From Mesostigma viride (Eukaryota; Streptophyta; Mesostigmatophyceae; Mesostigmatales; Mesostigmataceae): a stretch of DNA of 37,500 nt. Position 1 is the first letter of the stretch. Every line of letters starts with the position of its first letter. The stretch is taken from positions 2,359,964 to 2,397,463 of the forward strand of contig RPFO01000333.1 in assembly GCA_009746045.1 (NCBI GenBank). The letters run 5' to 3'. Made by a program: the position numbers and the translations under genes. Below are positions 11,192 to 21,098 of this stretch, piece after piece. The notes beneath the pieces are model-generated. The model was not told where the DNA came from, did no database searches, and worked only from the letters and a program-made list of their open reading frames with translations.

Positions 11192-11391
11192 GTTAATATT
11201 GTGCGGAAACCTTTTTGCCACTTGGGCTACTCAGGTTCCGCACAATATTACCGGCGATAACCACTCGCCGGACACTCAAGTTCACGACGTCGTGAACTTG
11301 AGTGTCCGGCGAGTGGTTATCGCCGGTAATATTGTGCGGAACCTGAGTAGCCCAAGTGGCAAAAAGGTTTCCGCACAATATTAACCTAACT
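11186..11391. mobile_element. Perfect 206-bp palindromic MITE/foldback element
   Basis: Two 103-bp arms are exact reverse complements with no spacer (centre between 11288 and 11289). The termini are AGTTAGGTTAATATTG... It is flanked by a 5-bp target-site duplication ATGAC (11181-11185 and 11392-11396). Each arm also contains a nested inverted repeat: TAATATTGTGCGGAA (11194-11208) against TTCCGCACAATATTA (11236-11250). Removing the element and one ATGAC restores the RT frame across the site, with HGDD followed directly by LHLIAP. There is no coding capacity. It was presumably mobilised by a DNA transposase encoded elsewhere. Confidence 0.93.
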
Positions 11392-11396
11392 ATGAC

Positions 11397-12296
11397 CTAC
11401 ATCTGATAGCTCCCACGTCGTGGCTTAAGGAGCTGATCTCCATCATTAAGTCCAAGTTTCCTCTGGGTAGGGAGCAATGGCAGGTGGAGAATGAGCCTCT
11501 GCTGTTTGTGGGCATGGAGGCCACACTGGTGAAGAAGGGGGGAGAATGGCGTATGCTGCTGGTGGGGGGCAATGATTATCAAGAGACCCTCATTAGCAAG
11601 CTTCCTCCAACCATCACACAGGCACTGTGTCCCATGGTGAGGGGCATGGTTGCTTGGGTGGCAGGCATTTCCAGGCCAGACCTCATGGTCATAGCCAGGT
11701 TGCCTGATGACATGCTGGTGGAGCTAGGGTCTGCCAAGGTGGCTGATCAGGTCAGGGCTTCATCTGGCATTCTGTTGTCTGCAGTGGATTTATCACAACC
11801 CATTTGCATGGAGCTGTATGTGGATAGCTCAATGGACAGCAGGCAGGTCTCCAAGGTCAGGGGCAGGGCTGCAGGGCTCTTTGTGCTCAGACAGGAAGGC
11901 CTGGGGAGTTTGGTGAGCTGGTTTAGTCGCCTGCACAAACGGGTGGCTGTCAGCAGTGATGTGGCAGAATGCAGGGCTATTTGTGAAGGCATTCACACAA
12001 GCCTTTATCTGAAGGAGTTGCTTCATCAGATGACTTCTAACACTCCTTGGCCACTTCAGGTTACCACTCTTCTAAAAACGGACTCCATGGGGATGGTGCA
12101 GTTTGTGCACAGGCAGATGGCCAGAAGTAGGGACTTGGATTATCTCCTTCTTAAGGAGTTGTCCTCCTTGGCCAATATTGAGCATATCCCTGGGGTTGAC
12201 AATCCTGCTGATGCTTTGACCAAACTAGTGCAGAAGGCAGCAGTGCAATACAAGGTTCTTCAGTCTCTGATGGACCCATCTCAGCAAGCTGTCTAA
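11397..12296 (+). pseudogene. pol of retrotransposon 1, RT end and RNase H
   Basis: Continuation of pol in another frame, shifted by the 211-bp insertion plus duplication. It begins with LHLIAPTSWLKEL and includes the RT thumb-like segment FVGMEATL. A copia-type RNase H follows with its acidic residues in context: ELYVDSS, AECRAI, TDSMG and the C-terminal NPADALTK. It ends at TAA (12294-12296). There is no ATG of its own; it would only be made as part of Pol. The good preservation suggests that the palindrome insertion is recent compared with the divergence from element 2. Confidence 0.85.
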
Positions 12297-13242
12297 GCTG
12301 GTGCATGGTTATAGGGCATTGGAGAGCAGATTGTGTGGTAGTGTCAGCATTGTGACTGGCATAATACCTGTATTTTAGTCTGTACTAAGGCTCATGGACC
12401 ATGGTACACTCACTCTGATTTTAATCAGGATACAGCCAGGTTTTGGCTGGGGTTCATGCTGTTGACTACACAAGGTTGACAGGTCCATTACAGACCATGT
12501 ATTCTATTTTAAAGAAATGTATATTTGTACATACTTCTCACAATGGTCTGGGAACCTTCATTCTGGGGTTTATAGGGCGGGGTTCGATTCCCTGGTATTA
12601 TGTTTCTACAAGCTGGCCTGTTCAGGTGTTTGCCTGTTCAGACTTCCCTAGTTCCCCAGGGCAGGATTTAAATGTTGCCTATGTGTTTTCATTTTGTCAT
12701 TTGTTTGCTGTGGCAGTTTACCATCTGGCAAGTAGACGGGCGCCGTAAGACGGGCGCCAATAGACCCCTGTTGAGAGAATGACAGGCAAACTATTGTAAT
12801 ACGCCTTACTTTGTCAAGTGGTATTTTAATTGTCATGGATTTATTGTACCTATATTGAATATGTACTGGGTTTTATGGGATTAGTATCTGGGATTAATGT
12901 AACTCACCGCCAGAAGGTCATTGTACTGGAGGCTCTACCGAGGTGATGGGATTAATTCCTGGAGAAGACCTCATAGAATTAACCTGTATGTATTTAATTT
13001 TGTGTGCTTCTAATATCTGGTGGTACTCTGTAATGCCACTTCCATAGGTTTTTATCCATTTCTCATGGAATGGTTTTCCCTGTGGCAGATCTGTTTCTTT
13101 TCCAGTTCCTTAAAAGAAAGGGCTGGGGGAATGGCATTGGCCATTAAAGACATCTGTTCAAGCTTCAAGCTGGAGTGAAGGACATTTCAAGCTACTTCAA
13201 GGGTCCCTGGCAGGGGATGTGATCCCTAAAGAAAAGAAGGGA
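12297..13242. other. Long 3' non-coding region of retrotransposon 1
   Basis: No supported gene. It contains a tRNA B-box-like GGTTCGATTCC (12581-12591) inside a perfect 5-bp T-arm-like stem (CGGGG TTCGATT CCCTG), but no full tRNA around it. A purine-rich tract AAAGAAAAGAAGGGA (13228-13242) at the right edge fits a polypurine tract next to a 3' LTR. Confidence 0.45.
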
Positions 13243-13870
13243 TTGGAGTTAACGTAAAGGATTTACGTTAGATGGATAGAGATTGTTACGCTCTTTCCAA
13301 CGGCACCTTGAACGCCTCATTTGGTTAAGGAACGTAAAAGTTATGACGTTTCCTAGGCTGTGCCGACAGTACCCGGCGCGCCACTGTGGGCGCGTACGGA
13401 CACAGGATGTACAAGTGTCACTTTGATAGTCCGCAGGACGTTGACAGGACTTGTACAGGACTTGATGGTCAATTGATAGGTAGGCGTGCTGTAGCGCGCC
13501 AGGACCTATGAGACAATTGATGCTGACTAGTGTACGGATAGGTCCACAGAACTAGCCGTATGGACAATTGATAGATCTGCGCGCCAAAGGCGTGCCAGAG
13601 TCTGTGTAATCAATTGATTGACAGTTCAGCTGTGACAGTGCAGCTGAATACTTGGACGCGTCCCTAGTAAGCTATATGAGTGACTTGGTCACACCGGGAC
13701 GCCAGTTCTTGCGTGCACGTTCTCTTGGCACTGCGACCCTGTCGCCTGTGCTGCGTGCAGTCTTGGAAGTGACGTGACTTACGTCTGTGTTTCCTGATTG
13801 TTAATAAAGGCAACTTCCTGCAAGAACCATGGCGGAATTCGTGGCATTCTTACCCTCACAACTCTATAAG
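13243..13870 (+). repeat. Putative 3' LTR of retrotransposon 1
   Basis: It starts directly after the purine tract. It has a U3-like part with four copies of CAATTGAT (13470, 13514, 13565, 13611), a TATA-like CTATATGAG near 13672, then AATAAA at 13803-13808 as a poly(A) signal candidate. This order matches U3-R-U5. The exact ends are not defined and no second LTR copy was found, so a stand-alone promoter plus terminator is possible. Confidence 0.35.
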
Positions 13871-14163
13871 GTGCGCTCGCTGCCCAGCCTGAACGTCCCT
13901 AGAACATGGTCGACAATGGAAATCGGGCAAGAATATCACGGCCCAGGCGCTCCCAAGTCAAATACTCCGTTTCTAAACTCCAGACTATAATCAAAATCGT
14001 CCACGAAAATTTCCTGGCTTGATTCGCACCACCATTGCTAATACACTAACATGTTTGTGCCAAAATCGACCCTCCGCGAGCAGGCGATCTGCGACCCATT
14101 TGTGTTGTGCCGCTGTGCTACAGCGCTACACATAAAAACTTGCGCAGAAAATATTCACAGCCT
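13871..14163. other. No gene seen
   Basis: Spacer between the retroelement and the TTAA-flanked element. Nothing recognisable. Confidence 0.4.
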
Positions 14164-14167
14164 TTAA

Positions 14168-15866
14168 CCCCTAAATGGGCGGAAATGCTGCCGATAAATC
14201 GGCAGTAACTCACCTATTTTGTAAACCAGCCCCTGTACAACCTAGCAATATCCAATGGCTGTCCTTGGGGGGCAAGCATGTCCATGAGTTGCCCTAAGCC
14301 ATGATATATCACAACCTCACATATATTCATCGTAGGCCATGTATAACTGCCGTCAAAGTCAGGGGGGTCAAGACGAGCGTTTTCATTTTTGGTAGAATGT
14401 GCATTTTGAATTATGTTGTAAGAGCTAGGCACCTACCACTTCAGGGATGATAAACAATTAGTTGCTGAACAGTTTGAGCCATTGGGGTCATCATTTGGGT
14501 GGGTATACCAGCAGTTACACCCAGTACAGCCCATAGGGGTACCGTTGGTAAAAAGCAACCAAGGGGGTAGGAGTGGGCATACTACCTACTAATACCTACT
14601 AATATGGCCCCCAACCATGCCAAACAATACATTTCCCTTCCACAATGATGGGGAAACATAACTGCATCATCACACTGACCTTACATGGCACCTATGTGCA
14701 GGTGCCACCTTGTCCATGCACGTAGGTAACGTGGTACGGATACCCTACGCAAGGCATGCATTCTAGGAGGCAGCCACCAACAAACTAGTGATTTTAAGCC
14801 TATTTCAGCCTGCCCTAGCAAGGATAAACTAGGCCTAAGCTGCTATAGCTTTCCAGGTGATGGCCAGCACACCTGGTGGCACATGCTGACAATGGGAAGC
14901 TTCTACTCACCGGTTACATGCTTGATGATGCCACAGAGACCAGCCAACTGCCTCACACTCATGCAATATGTGTGTGGGAAATGTATAACAAACATATATG
15001 GAGGTATTCAAACCCATACAGCCTCTAAAACTTATCACCATCACCCTGTGGCAGGTCAACTGACTGAGGGAAGCATCTAAGAAGGGTGTTTTAGAAAGGG
15101 GCCAGGCCAGGGTCAAGAAAGAGCATGAATAATGCAAAAAGAATGTGCTACACAAGCTAGAACGTATATATAAACGTCAAACATCGATAGGAAAACGATG
15201 CTTAAGCTTTACCAGGCATGGATGGCGTTACCTTGGCCCAGGCGGTGGCCGCAAAATGGCGCATTTCGGCACACCAAAGTTGTGCAGCATGGTCGCTGGA
15301 TTCGGCGATTTCTGGCCACCCTTGCACGTTTACGACTAATATGTATCATAAAAAGTACAAAGAAACCGATATATCCTTTAAAATACGCCGGAAAGGTATT
15401 GCTGTCAACGTTTCTATCGTCCGGCCTGATCGCAGTTTTTTCCAGCAAGAACGCTGCCGACACCTATCAAATGGCATTCCCGCGAACCAAAAATTGGCCT
15501 GTATGATCTTTAGGACGTATAAAATCAATATCCTAAGTTTGGCCAGAAAATTCGAACGCAAACGTAAATGCCATGCGTGGGCGCAAGCCGCCATGGCCAG
15601 GTCGTCGTTTTCCGGAATGCACGTTGTACGTGAAAAAGTACCCTGACCCCTTGTACTTTGACGGTCTGGAACACCTGTTAAACTTGGTCAAAATATAGCA
15701 AACCCTAGTATCATGTTCTGGAGAAACTTATAAACTTTCATTCTTCTCAGCTAAACGTTTCCTAATTCCCAATAGTATTCTCGCAAACTGGTCCCCCGAG
15801 TAGGTGCCGACAAATCGGCTGTAAGTCACTTTTTGGCGGAAAATCGGCAGCAAGACCATTTAGGGG
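14168..15866. mobile_element. TTAA-flanked piggyBac-like non-autonomous element
   Basis: The sequence between two TTAA tetranucleotides (14164-14167 and 15867-15870) begins CCCCTAAATGG and ends with its exact reverse complement CCATTTAGGGG. GCTGCCGAT-type sequence follows inside both ends. TTAA target duplication plus CCC...GGG termini is the signature of piggyBac-superfamily transposons. The 1.7-kb interior has no recognisable transposase, so it is probably non-autonomous. A small near-terminal hairpin (CTGCCGAT AA ATCGGCAG) sits at the left end. A minus-strand open frame at 14214-14432 is unidentified. Confidence 0.65.
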
Positions 15867-15870
15867 TTAA

Positions 15871-16937
15871 GCATAACTAACAACCTTTCGTTTTTGCTAC
15901 TGGGCGCCCGAAATGATAAACGCACGTGAAAACGCCGGCCACGATTGTCAGGTCGCCATATCCACCTCACTTCATTCCCGCACCCACTTTTTCGCTCCAA
16001 AATCGGTTATATTTTTGGTCGAGGTACCTACTTTCCCGCCATTATACCCGGTACCCGGGTACGGAATCCGGGTACCATGTGCCGGTATACCACGGGTCGG
16101 GTACATCATGCCGGGTACGGTCCACATGGGGTACGGTCCATATAGTGACCCCCCCCCCCGGTACCTCGGTTATAGTGACCACTAGGACGATTTAGGACAA
16201 AGTCCTAAATTTAGGACCGTGGGAGCGCTAACATCAGACCGCACGGATAGCCCATCTGACCTATATAATGCGCTCACTTACGTGTGTGGGTTACGCGCGC
16301 GTTAGCAGCCATCCATGAAATGCCACACACTTATGCATTGTATACAGCCACATAGGACTGTAAAAAGTGCTGGGAAACAAAGAAGTGCTAAACCAGCACT
16401 AACGGAATGGCATCCTCCAAAGAAACACCACAAACTGAGCAGATTTGGGGCTAATAGCACTCATACAGCAGGCACGGAAACCTGCTGCAAGAGGCACTGA
16501 TACACTCGTGTAAAATGGATGTATAAACGACAGATTCCCGTGCAAACGACATGCAAACACGTTGCCGTACCTGGCTTGATCACGACCTTTCCGGGTTCTG
16601 CTGGCCGGGACCCTCATATCTCACACTGGCTAATGCTTTCCAGGCATAGAGTTAACGCCAAGCGCATTGGCGTGTACCTGATTCGGCATATCTCCACATC
16701 AGTCCGGCGCAGCGCCGGTACCACCCCGGTAATTCCCGCGCGAAAGTTGACGAAATTCGGTGCGCGCGTGCAATGTTGACTGAAATTCGGTGTGCACGGC
16801 TATGGTGACGCGAAAATTTATTGCGAGCTGATTACGCAACCATTTTGGACGTTATTTCGCTTGTTCGGACGTTGATTACATAAGGAAAAGTATCGTAGAT
16901 TAAAAAACCTGAAAAACAGTTTCTTTTTTTTCTGCAG
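15871..16937. other. Intergenic, with GGTAC-rich patch
   Basis: No supported gene. At 16022-16172 GGTAC/GGGTAC words recur many times, several as GGTACC palindromes, with a C homopolymer between them. At 16191-16218 overlapping palindromes (TAGGAC..GTCCTA, TCCTAAATTTAGGA) share a 20-bp word with 6315-6334. Confidence 0.4.
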
Positions 16938-17002
16938 CGAGGGCACGTGGGCAGCAGGCGGGCGTTTTGCACACCAACCGGCCCGACCCGTGTGTGTGCA
17001 AG
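16938..17002 (+). CDS. Candidate internal exon upstream of zinc ribbon
   Basis: A 65-nt segment bounded by a strong acceptor (TTCTTTTTTTTCTGCAG) and donor (AAG|GTAAGA is read as AG|GTAAGA, GT at 17003). It is open in the phase that joins the exon at 17217 as ...RVCA-S-YMTSL. The 214-bp intron would end in TTTTCTTGCAG (17216). The upstream exons are not identified. The prediction rests only on splice signals and frame continuity. Confidence 0.35.
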
Positions 17003-17216
17003 GTAAGACACAGACAGGAAAAACATGCTCTCGGCGGTCATGAACACATTCTACCAGTTCCTAACATCATTTCAAAGAAACCGAGCGATGGATTTCCCTT
17101 AATTTTGCGTTTCCGATTTTTACGCCCCTTCCGCGAAAAAGTGAGAATTATAGGAGCGCTGACAGGGGCACCACTGCATGTCGTGCTTTTAATCGCTTTT
17201 ACGTCTTTTCTTGCAG

Positions 17217-17388
17217 CTATATGACTTCCCTTGGGCGCAGCAACATCGCCCGGTGTTTATCCTGCGGGCGGGGCTTGCTGGCCCCGTCCGGAGTGTGCTC
17301 GGGGTGCGGGAAAAAACACAGCTACTGGTTTACAACGTCGACAACCCCCCATTTTCTGGTCATTAACCGGCGTATTCTTGTGGTTTAA
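17217..17388 (+). CDS. Zinc-ribbon terminal exon or small protein
   Basis: An ATG at 17221 opens 55 codons to TAA (17386-17388). The peptide carries RCLSCGRG ... VCSGCGKKH, i.e. C-x2-C-G, ten residues, C-x2-C-G-x-K-H, a classical zinc-ribbon spacing. This could be a complete small protein, or the last exon of a gene whose previous exon ends at 17002, because a good acceptor lies 4 bases before the ATG. The cysteine pairs and aromatic YWF after them suggest a folded metal-binding domain. No specific family is claimed; generic zinc ribbons occur in transposon, RNA polymerase and ribosomal proteins. Confidence 0.4.
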
Positions 17389-17702
17389 GCTTCCGGCGAC
17401 GGGCGAAAAGAGCTCTTACCATGACGGCATGCTCTGGGGAGGCGTTCCGAGAAGGACTGGGGCGGGCAGGCAAATTTACACGCGACAGTGCCCGCACGTC
17501 GCCTGCGCACCCCGGCGTACAAGGCAAAGCGCAGTGTTTCCCTCATGGACGGCCCATCGCTGCCTTTGCCGGGCGGCATGTTGGGGAGGCGGCTCCTTCT
17601 TCCTTTCTTGCCGCCCGTTTCATAGTTCATACCCCGTGAGTTTCCCAACGGAGGCGTGTTAATGATGAGCGGCTGCATGCATGAATGAACGGGTGTATGA
17701 AT
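17389..17702. other. Flank of the GGGA array
   Basis: No supported gene. It ends in a GAATGA/GTATGAATGAGGG transition into the purine tract. Confidence 0.4.
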
Positions 17703-18719
17703 GAGGGAGGGGGGAGGAGGGAGGGAGGGGGGGAGGGAGGGAGGAGGGAGGGAGGGAGGGAGGGAGGAGGGAGGGAGGGAGGGAGGAGGGAGGGAGGGAG
17801 GGAGGAGGGAGGGAGGGAGGGGAGGGAGGGAGGGAGGGAGGAGGGAGGGAGGGAGGGAGGGAGGGAGGGAGGGAGGGAGGGAGGGAGGAGGAGGGAGGGA
17901 GGAGGAGGGAGGGAGGGAGGGAGGGAGGGAGGGAGGAGGGAGGGAGGAGGGAGGGAGGAGGAGGGAGGGAGGGAGGGAGGGAGGGAGGGAGGGAGGAGGG
18001 AGGGAGGGAGGGAGGGAGGAGGGAGGAGGGAGGGAGGGAGGAGGGAGGGAGGGAGGGAGGGAGGGAGGGAGGGAGGGAGGAGGGAGGAGGGAGGGAGGGA
18101 GGGAGGGAGGGAGGGAGGGAGGGAGGGAGGAGGGAGGAGGAGGGAGGGAGGGAGGGAGGGAGGGAGGGAGGGAGGGAGGGAGGGAGGGAGGAGGGAGGGA
18201 GGGAGGAGGGAGGGAGGGAGGGAGGGAGGGAGGGAGGGAGGGAGGAGGGAGGGAGGGAGGAGGGAGGGAGGGAGGGAGGAGGGAGGGGGGAGGGAGGGAG
18301 GGAGGGAGGAGGGAGGAGGGAGGGAGGGAGGGAGGGAGGAGGGAGGGAGGGAGGGAGGGAGGGAGGGAGGGAGGGAGGAGGGAGGGAGGGAGGAGGAGGG
18401 AGGAGGGAGGGAGGGAGGGAGGAGGGAGGGAGGGAGGAGGGAGGGAGGGAGGGAGGGAGGGAGGGAGGGAGGGAGGGAGGGAGGGAGGGAGGAGGGAGGG
18501 AGGGAGGGAGGGAGGAGGGAGGGAGGGAGGGAGGGAGGGAGGGAGGGAGGGAGGGAGGGAGGGAGGAGGGAGGGAGGGAGGGAGGGAGGGAGGGAGGGAG
18601 GGAGGGAGGGAGGGAGGGAGGGAGGGAGGGAGGGAGGGAGGGAGGGAGGGAGGGAGGGAGGGAGGGAGGGAGGGAGGGAGGGAGGGAGGAGGGAGGGAGG
18701 AGGGAGGGAGGGAGGGAGG
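17703..18719. repeat. Pure purine tract, (GGGA)n with GGA variants
   Basis: About 1,017 bases made only of G and A on the plus strand. Most are GGGA tetramers broken irregularly by GGA trimers and occasional longer G runs. Long open frames in it are artefacts of the repeat. Mirror-repeat polypurine DNA of this type can form triplex (H-DNA) and, through its G runs, quadruplex structures. Confidence 0.97.
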
Positions 18720-18725
18720 TATGAC

Positions 18726-18903
<178 letters not shown>

Positions 18904-19064
18904 TATGCATGGGTGGGTGGATACATGTGTACGTGGGTGTGTGTGTGTGGGTGGGTAAGGGATCGACGTGTGTGCATGTGTGTGTGTGTGTGTGTGTATG
19001 TGTGTGTGTGTGTGCTTCTCTGCTTACGCGTTGGAGCACACGCATGCACTGGAGGAAGGGGGTG

Positions 19065-19298
19065 ATGAAAACCCAGACCAACTGTCGCACCCACCCCTCC
19101 ACCTTCACCAAGCGTAAGGCCAAGCGTGCCATGGGGGTAGGGTAGCTGACGCAAGTCACCAACGTCAGGGTGCTCACCAGGCTGGTGGATGAGAAGATGG
19201 GGGGCAGGCCCCTGTCAGATGCAGAGAAGAAGAAAAGGAAAAGGATGCAGCAGGGCCGTGAGAACGTGCCCCCGGGTGTGGCATTAGCCACTATATAG
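19065..19298 (+). pseudogene. Truncated Lys/Arg-rich coding fragment
   Basis: One frame reads 26 codons from ATG 19065, then TAG (19143-19145), then a further 50 codons to TAG (19296-19298). The second half ([21 protein letters not shown]...ENVPPGVA) has the composition of a real, basic protein C-terminus. The upstream part of the gene is replaced by the simple-sequence arrays ending at about 19016. No family recognised. Confidence 0.4.
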
Positions 19299-19439
19299 CT
19301 AGCTAGCTGGCTAGAGCTGTGTTATTAATGCATTGTACTATAGGCATGTGCCCCCAAGTATGCCTTCCTGCATTGTAAATATGATGCATAATGTAATGAT
19401 GTGTTGTTTGGAACCTTCTGTACACCAAGGTGGAATGAT

Positions 19440-20225
19440 TGCCATGAAATCCTTGGAAGAACAATAGAAAGCTGCTTTTTCTGTGGTATTTATGCTAGCA
19501 TCTGTCACCAATTTGTTATCCAACCAGCCTGAAGCTTTGTGGGCAGGCTGCATGGGATGTGTTTCGAACATGTGCCAAGGTCCAGGTCCAACTGAGTTCA
19601 TTTGATGTCATTATATATGCACATGTGTGATGAAACCCTTGAAAAACCATGAAAAACTGCATTTTTGTGGTATTTATGCTGGCATTTGTCACCAGTTTGT
19701 CATCCAACCAGCCTGAAGCTTTGTGGGCAGGCTGCATGGGATGTGTTTCGAACATGTGCCAAGTCCCAGGTCCAACTGAGTTCATTTGATGTCATTATAT
19801 ATGCAAATGTGTGATGAAACCCTTGGAAAACCCTGAAAAACTGCATTTTGGGGGTATTTATGCTAGCATCTGTCACCAATTTGTCATCCAACCAGCCTGA
19901 AACTTTGTGGGCATGCTGCATGGGATGTGTTTAGAACATATGCAAAGTTCCACGCCCAACTGAGTTCATTTGGTGTCATTATATATGCATATGTGTGATG
20001 AAACCCTTGGAAAACCCTGAAAAACTGCATTTTGGGGGTATTTATGCTAGCATCTGTCACCATTTTGTGATCCAACCAGCCTGAAACTTTGTGGGCATGC
20101 TGCATGGGATGTGTTTATAACATGTGCAAAGTTCCAGGCCCAACTGAGTTCATTTGATGTCATTATATACGCATACATGCCAGAAAGTGCTGAAAATTCG
20201 GTATTTTTATGCTAGCAAATGTCAC
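19440..20225. repeat. 184-bp tandem satellite, ~4 copies
   Basis: The word ACTGAGTTCATTTG occurs at 19591, 19775, 19959 (TTTGG variant) and 20143, exactly 184 bp apart each time, and the sequence between is highly similar (GATGAAACCCTTGGAAAA, TTTATGCTAGCATCTGTCACC, GTGGGCA.GCTGCATGGGATGTG). The first unit, before 19500, is more diverged and the last is truncated near 20225. Units contain no conserved gene; the open frames on the minus strand simply repeat with the satellite. Confidence 0.92.
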
Positions 20226-21098
20226 CATGTTACCATGCTGCCGACTCCCAAAAAATTATTTGACCACATGCCACCATAAGATATCTGATTAGGCACCTTG
20301 GTGCCAAATTTGAGGCCAAACTAATCATTAGCCTATCCTAGAATAATTTTCAGGGTGGAAAAATGGCTTTTTGGAATGATGTGTCTGCGATTCCAGCGGT
20401 ACCGGAACGAGTTCATTCCGACAAGTATCAAGAAAGTTATGGCGTTCCGACTTCCCGGTCGCGCGCGAGCGCGAGCCGGCTGTTCGTCTAAGTCGGACGT
20501 GAATATTTGCCGACGACATATGGGGTCGACAGTAATTCCTGAGCTGATAGGAATTAGGTGCTGAACCTACGACGGTATTGGATTAAGGGGAGGTGCGCCA
20601 CAAAACCACCCTAAAACTGAAACATGCTAATATCAACCTGTATTCATTTCCACTATGCTCAGCAATGATTGGGGGCATGAAATGACATGTTTGGTGAGTT
20701 GTCCATGCACTTGTTGAGGGTACTACCCCCATATATACGCCAATAATGCGCTATAAATAGCAAAAGACGCTAATTAGGACTAGGTATGCCCCAGCCAATC
20801 CACACATCCGTTTGGGACAGCGAGATATACCCATGTAGAATCGTTCATGGCCAAAACATTGGGCTACTCACAAGTAGCATCTGAGGTGTATTGTGAGAGT
20901 AATTAATTTCCCCCCCCAAAAGCACCTTTTTTTCCGGACATTGCATAAAAGTGACATGAAATCATGGAATTAGAGGCCACAAAGATATACAAAATTCAAA
21001 AATTGATCGACAAATACGCCCGCCAAGTTACAGGTCAATCTGATTAGCGGTCTGCAAGTAATTAACTGAGGCAGGTTGCTACCTGGTCGCTCGCTGTA
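20226..21098. other. No gene seen
   Basis: Unassigned. It contains a TATAAATA motif near 20752 in the same GCTATAAATAGCA context as 2971-2983, and a GCGCGCGAGCGCG run near 20461. Confidence 0.4.

Larger units (their letters stand above)
7384..13870 (+). mobile_element. Retrotransposon 1 (copia-related, INT-PR-RT-RH order)
   Basis: A degenerate but long retroelement: a frameshifted gag with a CCHC knuckle, then integrase, retropepsin-like, reverse transcriptase and copia-type RNase H domains, then about 950 bp of 3' non-coding DNA and a U3-R-U5-like segment. Limits are approximate: the left one is set by the open gag frame and the right one by the LTR-like segment. A 206-bp palindromic element interrupts the RT. 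It is homologous along its length to the element at 26356-31290, but clearly diverged. Confidence 0.8.

Noticed and set aside
11236-11252. CAATATTAC in the palindrome resembles the nick site of circular single-stranded DNA replicons
   Set aside because: The 9-mer fits the loose consensus NANTATTAC, but it lies in the palindrome arm, not a hairpin loop, and no Rep gene or second signal is present.
12581-12591. tRNA gene at the B-box-like GGTTCGATTCC
   Set aside because: The T arm pairs perfectly, but no acceptor stem, D arm or anticodon arm can be placed at the right distances.
14214-14432. 72-codon minus-strand frame inside the TTAA-flanked element
   Set aside because: Plausible composition and a nearby GTGAGT, but no recognisable motif and an in-frame stop right at the donor; too weak to list as a gene.
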